Program-made: the position numbers and the translations under genes | DNA from: Tulasnella sp. 424 | Lineage: Eukaryota; Basidiomycota; Agaricomycetes; Cantharellales; Tulasnellaceae | Assembly: GCA_019633425.1 (NCBI GenBank) | Contig: WSUB01000237.1 | Coordinates: forward strand, 1 to 50,818 | DNA length: 50,818 nucleotides | Direction of reading: 5' to 3' | The notes under the pieces: model-generated | The model's database searches: none | Told to the model about the DNA's origin: nothing | The model's input: the letters and a program-made list of their open reading frames with translations, nothing else | Shown here: one piece after another, positions 23,101-35,337 of the stretch | Layout: the number at the start of each line of letters is the position of its first letter | Numbering within the stretch: position 1 is the stretch's first letter

Positions 23101-25003
23101 ATGATCAAACCAATCATAGGTCGGCCACCTGAGATGATAGATATCGCCGTCCAGCTCATCAAGGCAGAGCCACAGGCGTTTATGGGCCCATGGTGCGTTG
23201 TAATCCATGTCGCTTTCTAATAGACTCTAGTCATCAGCTATATGCCTCTGTCTCTTTATCAAGGCTCCTTGGTCTCGTCGGACTCTCGTTTATGATGGTA
23301 TGCCACACCAGCTGATGTTGCAATTGACGTGGGCGCTAAATTACGAACGTAACGGCTTAGGGTGTCTTGACCAACCAAGTCACCAAATACTTTTATACCT
23401 TCGGGTACGAATCCACACGGTTGTTTCTGCTGGTGGTTTCTTGTACCCTTCTGTCCGTGTGAGTACCGTGGGCGCCAGAGTGGTCCAGCGCCCAGCATCG
23501 CGTAACTAACCAGCAGGCCTCTGGACGTGTCATCCAGTGGTCAATGGCTAGTAGTCTTGATAGCCGAGTGGGACTGGTCTGTTGCAAAGTTAGACATGTC
23601 TCTTGATCCTAGCTCCAGCGCAGACAGTGCTAACAAACTCTCTCTGACGGTCTGCTAGCTACGGCGATTGGAGGCGAGTCGGAAAGCTCTCCTAGATTCT
23701 CAGCTCCTTAATAAACCTAGAATATTTACAGGCGATTTGCGGTGGTTCCATGGGAATCGGCCGCATTACCCGCCATCACTTGGCTCACCGTCTTCACCTC
23801 TCAGTTGTTCTTCGCATCACGTTGCTACACCCTCTACGGTCACAGCAAACTGATTTTCGGATCTCTTCTCATCGGTAAGTAACCGTGATTTATGCAGGTG
23901 GAAAATGCTCTTGGTGCTCATGGTCTTAGGGACCAGGAATGACGGTTTGTCTGGGGATCTTCGAGTTTTTCGCCGCCATGATAGCAATAGATCCATTCAA
24001 CTCTCCGATCCTCCACAAAATAGGTAATTATCCCTTTTACTTTTTGTTCCCACACCTACATTGGCACCTTGTGACTGATGCATCATTGAGTACTGCCTTA
24101 CAGCCATTTATGGCTTCAGTGTCAACGTCGGTAGGCCAGCACCATTTCTTCCTGCTTGCGAGGACGTCAAGCTAATCAAACTTTGTGGAAGTTACTGATG
24201 TTGCGATTACGGGACTCACCTTGTGGAAAGTAAGACAGGGTGGTAACATGTACAGTCCCAAAACGCAACACGGCCTTCAACGACTTCGAAACATGACTCT
24301 GGAGGCGGCTGTTCCTCCGACTATCTGTGTAATCCTCAATATTGGATTTTACATTGGAATGGTAAGTTGTAAGCTTTTTCATGCCCTTGGATACGGAGAA
24401 GGAGCTGATAATCACATTTTTTTCTTTTTGTTTGGGGGGGGGGGGGCTGCCTGGTCTGTACAGGGTAATAAAAATCTGATTTCTCACTGGTTCGCAATTG
24501 TGTCCCCAACACTGTATGTTTGGTCGATGATGTTCACGTTAAACTCGTGAGTGGGTCTTGCTCGCTCGACCGCCGCGCCCTTTCAGGACAGGTTTTACTG
24601 ACTACTGTAAATTTTGCTCTTCATTCGCGGCAGGCGGCCGACAATTCGGCAGACGTTCAACGCCTCAACCCAAGATGAGGACAAAACTCTCAGCACGGGC
24701 TTCCAATTCGCCAACTTCCAATCATCTGATTGCAGATGTAAGCAAGGGGTAAGTCCATTCTCCCCCTCCCATCGGGTCCCTTGCAGGGAATCCTTCCCCT
24801 GCATTTTATGGCCACCGAGGTTGTCTTTCTGACGGTCATTCAAATCCCGCGCCCAGGATATTGAGAAAGCAGCTGTCGTTCTCGCTGTGATGCCTGATCC
24901 TATACGCTCGTCAATTAACATCAATCAGGAACTCGTGGGTCATCACGCTGCTGCTCGGAACGCACGGAGTTCAAGGGGTGACCCCGACGATGAGCTTGTC
25001 TAA
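23101..25003 (+). CDS. Array gene G: complete DUF6534-like multi-pass membrane protein (reference copy)
   Basis: Twelve exons were traced: 23101-23192, 23264-23297, 23361-23458, 23538-23588, 23659-23673, 23732-23874, 23937-24023, 24104-24130, 24192-24361, 24464-24546, 24634-24748 and 24857-25003. They join in phase to 353 codons plus TAA. Hydrophobic stretches suggest about seven membrane passes: WLLGLVGLSFMM, LFLLVVSCTLLSV, WLVVLIAEWDW, TWLTVFTSQLFFA (about 115), MTVCLGIFEFFAAMIAI (about 147), the DVAITGLTLW region (about 185) and VPPTICVILNIGFYIGM (about 225). The order (an H/N-YG-DW loop, QLFFA-R-Y, a DV-I-L--L-W helix, then LNS-R) is that of basidiomycete DUF6534 proteins, whose function is unknown. 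The tail (IEKAAVVLAVMPDP...) is hydrophilic. Intron 5 has a GC donor (GCGAGT), and intron 9 holds a run of 13 G. Confidence 0.9.
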
Positions 25004-25612
25004 TTCAAGCGGAGGTGGGAGGATGGAATTTCATCGGCAATCCGAGGAGCCCCATAGGTGAAATTCATCCTTTGCGACTCCTTCGATTGCGGCCTTTGGT
25101 CCACGTACCGTTAGATGGGCCCGGGGGGGAGGGAAACAGGTCCCGCTCCCGAACCTGAGGAGACGTAAGGAGAGGTTAGTGAAGTGATCACCCAGGTTCC
25201 TCCCCACCCTTGCATACTGTTCTGTATCACACCGTGGTGGGCAGCCGTTTATACATGATGAGTTTGGCTCCCAGTTGGGGGCATTTTGTACACGTGGAGG
25301 TGAAATTCAAATCGAGACGACCCACGCCATGTGATTATCTGACCTGTTCCACTCAAGCCTGGATCGAAGACATGGCGCTTGTATACGTATGGGCTAGCAT
25401 AGCTAAAAGGGGTAGTTCCAAACGTCGCTCTGAATCCGGCTGAGACACGTTCTGTACATTGTATTAATGTAATACCCTCTTCCTATGATATCAATGTGCA
25501 CCGTGTAGTTACAAAGATTTCAACACCGCTGCCGACTCGGATACGTTCCTGGACCATCTCAATAAGGCCGAATGTCTCGCAGAAGACGGTGGCCTAGGCG
25601 TTTCAGTGAGAG
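25004..25612. other. Convergent spacer between genes G and H
   Basis: The two genes end facing each other here. The part from about 25500 to 25612 is the decayed continuation of the last exon of H beyond its frameshift (see gene H). The rest contains a 77-codon frame at 25210-25443 with no recognisable motif. Confidence 0.45.
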
Positions 25613-27336
25613 TCACGGTTGCTTGAGGGCGTCCTACAGTGAACAATGCGCATCGCTGCGTTAAAACGACGAAAAACCCTCTGCACCCGCGGGAGTCCGG
25701 GATGGAGCGCAAATACGCCCCGCAAGGCAGCGATAAAAAGGTTATGCACCAACCCCTTGCTTGTATTTGTAATTCGATGCTTGAATATTATCGGATTGGA
25801 AACCCGTGCCCAGCGTTTCGTCCTCGTTATCGCTTGAAGCGTTAAACGTCTCCCGAATCGCCACCCGACTGCCACAAGCAAAATACATAGTAGTCAATAA
25901 AAGCGCGAGGTCGACCGAGCCAGCACTACTCACGAGTTTAACGTAAACATCACCGACCAAACATAGATTGCCGGGGCCATGATTGCAAACCAATGAGAAA
26001 CCAAGTTTTTCTTGTACTGCGTGCACGGAGTATCAAGGCAATACTTGACTCAGTCATCGCGAATTCCGAAGCTGTTAATTAAGCCATCCACTGACTATTC
26101 CCAGGGAAAATCCCACTTTGAATATTACGCAAATAGTTGGAGGAACGGCTGCCTCTACGGTCATGTTGCGAAGCTGTCGAAGGCCGTGTCGCGTTTGAGG
26201 ACTGTACATTTTACCACCCTGCCTTATCTTCCACAGTGTAAGTGCCGTAAGTGCAACGTCAGTAGCTACGCCAAAAGCCATCAGTGTTGGTTCTCCGCGC
26301 GGCGGCGGTAAATATTGTTCGCTTACCCACGTTAACAGCGAGTCCGGAAATCGCTGCAAGCTCTGTAAGCCGAAGAAACGACATTTAGGCCCCAAACGGG
26401 AAACCAGAAATATGCTTACCTATTTTTGCGAGAAAAAGAAAGTTGAACGGATCTATCTTGATCATTGCTGCGAGAAACGCGAAGATCCCCAAACAAACTG
26501 TCATTCCTGTCCACAAGATGATGAGTTTGAACTTGAGTGTTTCGCCCGTGACAATCGACCAGCACCTACCAAGAAGAAGACCCCCGAAAACAATCTTACT
26601 GCGGCCATAGAGGTTGTAGCATCGCGATGCAAAGAATAGTTGGGACGTGAATACAGTGAGCCAAGTGATGAGCGCTATTGCGCTAACTTCCCATGGGATC
26701 TCTGCAAACCGCCTATGAGGAGTCAGAGCACAAAATGGGCCTGCAAAATAAAGAGCCTGGCTGCTCACCTCCAGTCACCATAGCTAGGGGAATGTCGGTA
26801 GAAGCATTAGAATCGCCCAAGCCAGGGCAAGGGATCAAGAGAGACAACAAACTTTGCGATACACCAGTCCCATTCGGCAATCATGAGTACTATCCACTGG
26901 CCGCTATGTAAAACGCAACGCGTGCATTTGTTAGTGACCCTCTTCTCGACGGTGTAATGTCCTTGTGTCGCCCCACTAACAGGGACAGGAGAATGCTGGA
27001 AACGACCAGGAGGAACAACGGCAACGATTCATATCCAAAGGTGGAAAAGTATTCTGCTGCTTGTGTAATTAGGACACCCTGAAGATTACGTGCTGTTATT
27101 GCGGGCCGAAAAGAATCGGTTGAACACCAGCGGGTATACCATCATGAATGTCAAGCCGACAAGGCCCATAAACCTTGTTAAAAAAGGGATATAGATTATC
27201 AGGACTGGGAACCCATCCGAAAAGCATCCCCAAGATCGACTAACCATGGACCCAGGAACCCCTCGGGATCGGCCTTGAGATACTGAACGCCAATTTCAAC
27301 GATCTCAGGCGGCCTGCCTATGACCGGCTTGATCAT
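25613..27336 (-). CDS. Array gene H: DUF6534-like membrane protein with frameshifted C-terminal tail
   Basis: The start is ATG 27336-27334 (MIKPVIGRPPEIVEIGV...). Exons 1-11 are in phase and carry EYFSTFGYES, YGDW, QLFFASRCYNLYGRSKI, TDVALTALTLWKI, TVEAAVPPTICVIF, VMFTLNS and RVAIRETFNAS. The donor after exon 11 is GTTGGT. The last exon begins DALKQ and reaches TGA at 25615-25613 after one base is lost relative to G (GCAGCTGTC became CAACCGTG). After that loss the old frame continues as VTLTETPRPPSSARHS and, after another shift, MVQERIRV, so a normal tail has decayed. The membrane part is untouched. An alternative acceptor upstream would end at 25603. The gene may work with a short tail or be an early pseudogene. 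Confidence 0.8.
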
Positions 27337-28937
27337 ATTCAACTAGCAGTGCGTGCGAGGAGGGGGAAACAAGTCAGAGCACTCAAACCAGAGCAATTTT
27401 GGGTTTCTGGTGGAAGTTTTGAAGCGATGGTCGTGTAATTCCGAGCCGTGTAGACAAATGAGAACTGGACCAAGGGAGGATGGGAAAGCGAGATCTCTTT
27501 CAGCGGCCTGAGGTACTGAACTATAAGTGTCGAGCTCTGAGGAACTGGTCTTTAGCTTCCGCTCCAAACTGGGTTCTATCCGGCACTTCGCAGAAGTTTG
27601 TGCAACTCAAGGACTTCTTTATCCCGGGACCTGGAGAGATTACCCTGATTGTCCGAAAAGCTGTATAAACACCTCAATCCCATCCACAATCACGTTGGAA
27701 GCTATCATCGTTTTCTTGTTTGTTTGTTTTTTTTGCAGCGGAAATGTTCCGTCGACTGTTGAAATGTCTACGTATGTGCGTTGTCAGTCTTTCTGTCGAC
27801 AGTCGTCATAGGCGTCAAAAGCGAGGGCTTTGGCAGCTTGGGTTCACCCCAGGTATCCCGTGAGTACTCCCGTGGATTTATGACAGCCCTGCGCGGGTAC
27901 TTCGACCGTCCAGGTTGGTTCCGATCTAACTACAGCCAGCATTCCCCTTCAGCTCGGACAGACGGCTGCTTATCTGTTTTACGCTGTCCGGTCGCCATTG
28001 CTCCCGCACTCCCAGAGAATGAACAGAAAACACGTACTAGCTTCACCCCAAAAGAATAGATGTGAGTATTTCTGCTCGACGTAGTATACCGGGACCACGA
28101 CCTTCTCTGTGTTTCAGGTTCCAAAACGAGTACGATGCCGGCGAAGCTTGAATAACAAACAGCATGTGCGCTATGGGTGTTTTGCCCTGCCAAGGATACT
28201 CCAAATCCTGACCAACGAGGCTAGCAAAAACCTGATAATGTCGCGTCATGAATAGAATCGTTTCACCTCCGCACACCTTCTTAACGGGTGACCGAGGTTG
28301 GACGGAAGAGATCGAGTCGAGAACGTTTAGCTTTTAGCCAAACCTGCTTCTTGACGATTGACTGCAAATGTTAACTGGAGCCTAAACAAGAGAACTCAAT
28401 AGCTCGAGGGTCATGGAAGTAAGCAACATGTTGAAGCGGTTGAACGTTGGCAAAGGCTAGACGATGGAAAAGAGTGTGCGCTCGGGCTTCACCATGTAGA
28501 GACAGGAGAGCTACTTAACCCGTGTTCAGACAATGAGATACGGAATGTACAAATTAGTTGTGTGATTCCGTTCATCCGGGGCCTGATAAGCCAAACCAAT
28601 TCAAGACTGGATGTCTATTTTACGTAATCCTGCGGAAACATAAGAAAACGGCAAAGGCATTCATTATATCTCCAAGTTCCGTCAAGCGATCCAAGTACTA
28701 TCCATATGTTAGGCCCTTCCAAAAGGAAAAGGGGCCTCGCATTACTGGTCCGGCGGGGAGTGGTGTGGATTCAAAGATCTCGAAGGCCCGTTGATAATCG
28801 AAACCACTCAAGTCGGGTTGAAAAGAGCGAGTTACAGCTTAGATGGCCCTGTATAGCCAGTAAGGGTGGTGCTCTATAGCCCACAGATCCTTGGATTGGT
28901 TCTCGTCGACCTGCGCCTCGTCCGCTGGACCCCGTGC
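27337..28937. other. Spacer between genes H and I
   Basis: The first 70 bases resemble the leader upstream of A, C and G. TTGGTTCCGATCTAACTA near 27915 resembles TTGGTTTCGATCTAACTG near 2292 (upstream of A) and a weaker match near 10281 (upstream of C), so far-upstream sequence may also be shared. Open frames on both strands (for example 27527-27811 and 27930-28193) show no recognisable motif. Confidence 0.4.
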
Positions 28938-30747
28938 CTAGAACGACCTTCCTGGAGCAGCGTTCCCCAACAATCCCGACGATGTCGTTATATAGGCTGG
29001 CTCAGATTTCGTCGTGTAGAGGGCGGCAGTCTTCTCAATATCCTAACAATATGGATGAGTACGAGTCCAAGCCAACGCCAGCCTCGCAGCAGCGAAACCC
29101 CTCCGAAAGGAGCGGCAGACGAGAACCAGGACTTACACCCAGTTGATATTTAGAGACATGTACCGCGGGATTCGCAAACTGGAAACCCGTACTCAAAGTC
29201 TTGTCGGCATTGCGGTTCGGAGAATTCAGCTGCCGTCGAATCGCAACCCGACTGATGGTGATGGGTTTGGCAGCGCATCGAAGGAAGGGAGCAGAGAAAT
29301 GAAAATCAAACACCGCTTGAGACACAAAAGCAGATCAAGTGGAGGGGAGGACTTACGAGTTCAACGTGAACATTAGCGACCAAACGTAGAACCTGGACGT
29401 CATCATGACGAACCAGTGGTGCGTTAGGTTTTTCTAATGCCGCGGTGTCCTCAGCGTTATTTGATCTTCATATGTCTCATTCAATAGCACTTCGAAAGAC
29501 GGACATACCATCGTCAAGTACACCACCATGTTTAATATTGCACAGATTGCTGGGGGAACTGCGGCTTCAACGGTTGCGTTGCGGAGCCGGCGGAGGACGC
29601 TTTCTGTGCTCGGACTATAAGTTTGCCCATCGCGTCTTCCCAATTTCCACAGCGTAAGACCCGTAATGGCAAGATCAGTTGCTAAGATGTAGTCGTCAGC
29701 ATTTATGTCGAGGTGGACGGGAGAAGCTGGGAGAATTGAGTACGCACCTAGGTTGAGAGATAGCGCAGGAGTTACTAAATCGTTTGAACAAGATGGGTAA
29801 GAGTCGACCGACAAGCTTCCAACACAAGGACAACTCAACGGAGTACTTTCGGAAGTGGAGTCGCCAGCGGATTCGTCGCAATGGCTCCACCGATCACTCC
29901 GAATAACGCTAAAGTCGTCACTAGTCCTGCAGACCCGGCTGTCAATGCTGTTCGAGGAGGTCATTCAGAGTACAGTAAAAGGAATACTTACCCAGCACAA
30001 GGCCCGTAAAAACAAGCTTGTTCCGGTTATACAGCAAGTAACATCGATGGACGAAGAACAGCTGTGCGACGACTGAGGTGAGTCGGGAGACCAGTTGTAA
30101 TGCAGGAGATTCCCATGGAACTGATGAAAAGCGCCTAATGGGAGACATTTTAGGCCTTTGATAAGGTGGCGGCAATTGGTTGATTTAGCTCACTCCCAGT
30201 TACCGAAGCTAGGGTGGTGGTCGATAATTTGTCAGCGTCGTAAGGAGTGAGCGGGGTGCATGGTCACTAACTGATAAGCAAACCAATCCAGGGAAGCCTG
30301 TATAATTAACACCCATTGGGCTCTGCAAGCGAAGAATGACGTTAGAACGCAGGCAGCCTGACAGATGTCCGCCGGAGATTCGTACGCACAGTGACAGCAA
30401 AATGCAAGAAACGACCAGCGTAAACATGCGCAAGCCTTCATATCCAAATACACAGAAGTATCTCGCCGATTGAACAGCTAGGATACCCTATTAAGGTTTC
30501 TGGGCGTCAGCAAACGAGCCAAACTACAACACGCTGCGCAGGAGAAACACGGACCAACATGAAGCTAATACCAACCAGAGCCATCAACCTGGGTAACAGA
30601 AAAGATCGAAGACGGTCAGAACGCTATCTCAAAGCAAGGGCGAGTGTTTGCGCACCACGGGCCAATGTACCCTCCTGGATCGTTCTGTGCTCGCTGGACA
30701 GCTCGCTCAATTAGCTCGGGTTGCGGCCCTCTGATTAAGAGCAGCAT
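28938..30747 (-). CDS. Array gene I: DUF6534-like membrane protein (subgroup with B)
   Basis: Twelve exons are in phase from ATG 30747-30745 (MLLLIRGPQPELIERAV...) to TAG 28940-28938. Exon 3 reads ARYFCVFGYEG, the microexon FGNW in place of YGDW, exon 6 QLFFVHRCYLLYNRNKL, exon 9 ATDLAITGLTLWKL and TVEAAVPPAICAILN, and exon 10 ends LMFTLNS. Exon 11 starts RVAIRRQLNS and the tail starts DIEKTAALYTTKSEP. LLYNRNKL and the glycine in FGYEG are shared only with B. The tail is about 34 residues and lacks the RRSKED-type end seen in C. Confidence 0.86.
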
Positions 30748-32372
30748 TTTCTGAGGTAGAAAAGGGGGGTGGACCAACGAAAAGAGGAAAGCAAAAGAAC
30801 GTCAAAACTCAGGTGGAGCAGAAGTCGTAAGATATCAATCCTGCGGTCGGGGCTGTAAATGGAGTTGAGTAGCCGAAATGCCAGGTTTCACATCAATCTG
30901 AAAAGGAGGGAGACAAAAGATTTGTGGAGAGGCTCTGAATTTATTCGTTTGAGAGGTTGCGATGGGTCCTGGAAAGACCAAGCCCCAAAGGAACGGCGAT
31001 GCTTCATGACGACCCTGAAAATTGGTCAGCGTCACTGTCTCTGATTGATGAAGACCTCTCGATACTAGCATCGAAATTCGCCAGTAGGCTTTCGACTTGA
31101 TCCACGCGAAATGACCCACTGGAGCAAAGGGTTGCTCGCTGCCGGGCCTGGTGAGCAGCAGCGAATCTGAGTGCGCTCGAAACAAATGCCAGTCGTGCAC
31201 GTCAGCCGCCTAATTGAAGCAAGTGGCAGGGGAACAGTATGATGATAACGGTTGAGCACTTTGGCTACGAACATGGAACTTTGCATTCGCTCGATATAAG
31301 GACGCCTCGGCGGTCGACCACTCTGACTAGTTCCTGCCATCCAAGCCAGAGAATACGACGGGGAGATAGTACCATCTCAAACCTGACTGGACACACTACT
31401 AGTGACAGGGGTCCCGAGGTGGACCAGGAGTTGGTATTTTGGCTGTCCCCAGGGCCTAGGGACTGGATCCATCTGTTGCCCTATCACTGGACCTAGATCC
31501 ACTGGGTGACCCTCTCCGCAGTCTATCGTCTTTCATGTGCCCGTTTTAGTAACCAAAACCTGCGAACTGCTGTACTCATCGGCTTTGCATGGTCTGAAAG
31601 CATTTCGAATCGGTCATCCGAGGTAAAAGGTGATAGAGCGGGCAGCTTGGTGTTCGCCCGGGATCCCGCGAAAGTTCGTCGACCACGAGGTTCGCCGCGA
31701 ACTCGCTCCAACTGCTTACCCGTCCTCCGGCTTAATCTATAGGGGTCTATACGGGTGGAGTCCGATGACTTTAATGTCGCATAATCACCACGATGTTATC
31801 TGTATTCTAGGCTCCCAATTGAATGGGGTCTTGTCCACGGCCATACGGCCTACCAGGAAGGTCGGCCCACGCAATTTGGTATATACTGCCACACACCCAA
31901 ATCTGAAACCCACCTGGCCAGCGAGAAGCCAACAACGGTGCGTTTGCTTACACCTCCACCTCCGCCCTCCACCTCCTTATGGGGATAAAATCCAGATCGG
32001 GCTGGGGGCTAAACCTGTATGCACGCTTAACCTTTCGCTAGATCTCCCCCATTTTCGACTTAGCATGAGGCATTATACCCTTACAGCACGATGCTGCGTG
32101 TCGTCATCCCTAGCTCAAAGACTCAGTTCTCTGAGCATGCGTCCTCGAGGCGGGGCAACGGAACTCGCGGGTTTGAAAGTAATGTACAGAGAGCAGCGAG
32201 TCTGCGTTTGGGACGAAATAGTCACAAAAGAAAAAGACGACAGCACGCACGGAATAGGAAATTCAATAACCAACCAATCAAAATAATAATAATAAGGACA
32301 CGTGTCTTCCAATATAACTGTTGAGTTGATAGCGCTCGAGGTCTGACTGGGGTTGAGGCCGACTGGGCCGAC
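30748..32372. other. Spacer between genes I and J
   Basis: The longest frame is 31630-32286 (plus, 218 codons). It has no recognisable domain, a basic and erratic composition, and overlaps frames on the other strand, so I do not call it a gene. No leader of the A/G type is seen upstream of I. Confidence 0.4.
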
Positions 32373-34355
32373 TCAACATATTCGTTCCACGCCCAGGCGT
32401 ATTGACGCTTTTGAGCGGGGTATTGGTGAGACATCCTGAGATCAAAGTGAAGGCAAAGCGTAAGCTCGCATGCGCCACTATGCCTTGAAACTGAGGAGCA
32501 AATAACGTACGTCCCAACGATCCAAGTCCACCTGCAACTCGCTTTTGCTCTCCGCAAACGAATCAACGCACTTCCTTGATTCCCGCACGCCTCCCAAGCG
32601 TTCGTCTGCGACCCTCGGTATTGTGCTGGGAGCAAAATCGGGCGCGGTTGTAGTTTGTGGCATAGCGCCGGCATTCTGTGTGCCCTGAGCGCAAAAGAGT
32701 TCGTTATCGCTCAGACTCGCAAGTGGGAGGAAGAGTTACGGTGACGGAAAGGGGAACCAAACTCACAGCGTTCTGAGTCCTATTGCTGCCGGACACAGGG
32801 GAGAACTCGAACCTGGTGCTCACAGTTTCGGATTGATCATGCGGAGACTTGAGCTTTTGACGGACATCAATCCGACTGCAAAAACGCAACGACGTGGGTA
32901 CAAACGTAAGTCGAACGCGCACAGGAGGTGCCTAGGACATGAAGAGAACACCTACGAGTTCAATACAAACATGAGAGAGTAAACATATAAGCACGATGCT
33001 AGGAGTGCGAAGAACGTGTAGACAAGATTTTTGTCGCCCTATATTGGGAATGAGGGTTAAACTTGGCGATTCGAGGTCAGGTCGTCGAATAGCCACGTAC
33101 CATTAAACAGTAGGAGAGAAGGTTTAGAAGCGTAAAAAATGCTGGAGGTACTGCTGCTTCCAGGGTTATGTGGCGGAGTCTCTTAAGCATGTCCTTGGTT
33201 TCGGGCCTGAAGGTCACTCCACCATGTTGGCGTAATTTCCAAACCGTGAGCCCAGTAATAGAGAGATCTGTGCCTAGTTCCCGATTGTGAGATTTCACAG
33301 CGAATATGGAAGGCGAGAAACGAAGACTGGGATGACGATGGTTGGTATCCGACTCACTAAAGCTAATGGATGTAGCAGATATCGCTGAGGGAGGAAAAGT
33401 CGGACGTTAGCAAGTAGCGAGTTAGTGCACGTAGAGACGATGTTCACCAAATTTCTTGACGAGTTCAAAGTTGAAAGGATCGAAGACTAATAGAGCGCCA
33501 ACCATTGCATACATGGCGACGGTGGCCAACATGCCTGCGCAGCGAGGAACGGAGTGGATGTTTAGGGGACGACTTCAGGGAAAGATGGAATGCCCGTACC
33601 GAGAAGAATACCGCAAAAAATGAGCTTGCTCCTACCGTATAGTGTGTAACACCGATGAGCGAAGAAGAGTTGGGATACAAACAACGCAAGCGAGTGGATT
33701 ATCGGTGTTACCCAGCATTGCCAGGGAACTGAAACAATCATCCTGGAATGAAGAAAAGCTATATGAGCGTCCGATACTGGACTCTCGAACAAATCAACTC
33801 ACCCCCAATCTCCGTAGCTAACAGTCCACAAAGAGAAATGAAGCGGTCAACGGTTCAGAAAATCCCCTTTTTACAAAGTATCCTCACTGTGCAACAAACC
33901 AGTCCCATCCTGCAGAAATAATCACGCTCCACTGGGCTCTAAGTTGCCAGAGACGATTCCCTCAGTCCTGGTATGCTGGCGCTTCACCAGGAGGGAGAAC
34001 TCACATGGCAAGGGACATGGACAAGACAACTAAAGTGAACAGGCCCCACGATTCGAAACCGTATGTAGAGAAATATCGAGTGGTTTGGACAGTCAAGATG
34101 CCCTGTGTGAGGTTGGGAAGCCATCAGCGACTCAACGTGGCGAGCGGTAAAAATAATGGAACTTGCCAGAAGGAAAGTATAACCAATCATAGCCGTAAAC
34201 CTGTCAGAAAAGAACGGCAGGGGGGCTAGTATCTGAAGCACTCAGGCTGGCTAAGCCGAAGCGATTTCCCACCATGGCCCAATAATTCCTCCAGGGTCTG
34301 TTTTAGCGTTGTCGATACCCAGCTGAACTATCTCCGGAGGTCTTCCTTTAAGCAT
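32373..34355 (-). CDS. Array gene J: DUF6534-like membrane protein, 13-exon subgroup
   Basis: The start is ATG 34355-34353 (MLKGRPPEIVQLGI...). Exons read TRYFSTYGFES, YGDW, QLFFAHRCYTLYGRSKL, TDLSITGLTVWKL, TLEAAVPPAFFTLLN, LMFVLNS and RIDVRQKLKS. Exon 12 is extended and ends SELQVDLDRWD before a GTACGT donor. A thirteenth exon reading DVSPIPRSKASIRLGVERIC, ending in TGA at 32375-32373, is proposed because SIRLGVER aligns with the last exon of K (SIRTGAEE). If that intron is not spliced, translation would end at 32478. Intron 2 has a GC donor (GCAAGT). Confidence 0.8.
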
Positions 34356-35337
34356 TCTTATCTCCTAATGTCGTGTGGGTCTGCTGGGTCGAAAAAGGTA
34401 GACTTTCAGATATCAATCGTGCTGGTACGTTTTCCGAATTGCGTTCGCGTCGTCAACTTGATGCCAAGAGTGTGCTTAGCCGAAGCGCTATTCTTGTCCA
34501 GCAGAAAAAGAGCGGGCTTGAGAGTGGGAGGTGGGGGGGAAGGGAATGGGAGGCCGATCCACGGGGAAGGGGTATTTGATATCGCCTCGAGTCCTCGTGG
34601 GTGGGAGTACTTTTTTGGGGAGATCCCGTGGCTTATCCGAACCGAGTCTGCGGATTGATCGTTCTGCGGGTCAGGTTCCTCGAAGGTTGCCGCATCAGCT
34701 TTTCAAAAAAGCCTCCTAAACTCGCCGATGACAACACAGGCTCGCTTGGTGTATTGTATAGCGATGGATTGGGATTCAAGGTCTTGGGAAGAAAGGAAGC
34801 GAAGATCAACGGGCCCAGGGAAGCCTGACCCACGGGAAATCCGATTACAAATCACGGCGTTTGCGGGGATTGAAAATTTGAGCTGTTTTTGCCATTGGGC
34901 CGGCCTTCCCCGGGCACTGCCAGCGTAAATCCAAGCTAAAACACATTGAAACGGCGGTTCTCGGTTCTCGGTCTCTATGCAGATGGTCGTCTCTTTTCAG
35001 CTCCGCGTGGTGCTGCCTCGCTCACGTCTGAGGTTAGTGCAGTGATATTATTAATGTCTCATGTCCGGCTCCGAGAGTCGCATCCACGAAACACCGGTGC
35101 ACCGCAATTGACCAGTTAACTTACGAAAGGCTTGGCTTTCATCCCCGAGTCAACGTTCACAAACAATACAATGCTGATGGGATCGATAACATGGGTTTAT
35201 ATGATACATAATGCCGTGCATTAGCTGGATAATTAAGGAGCAGAGAAGAGGAATTTAAAAGCTAATCCGTACAGCGATTAGGAACTCTCGAAAGGACAAT
35301 ATCCCAGGTAGGGTCCTGTGCCATGTGCAATAAAATC
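34356..35337. other. Spacer between genes J and K, nothing recognised
   Basis: Overlapping short frames on both strands are present around 34370-34930. No motif, RNA gene or inverted repeat was noticed. Confidence 0.4.

Noticed and set aside
31630..32286. Plus-strand frame of 218 codons between I and J
   Set aside because: It has no recognisable motif, an erratic composition rich in Arg, His, Ser and Pro, and no conserved counterpart in other spacers.
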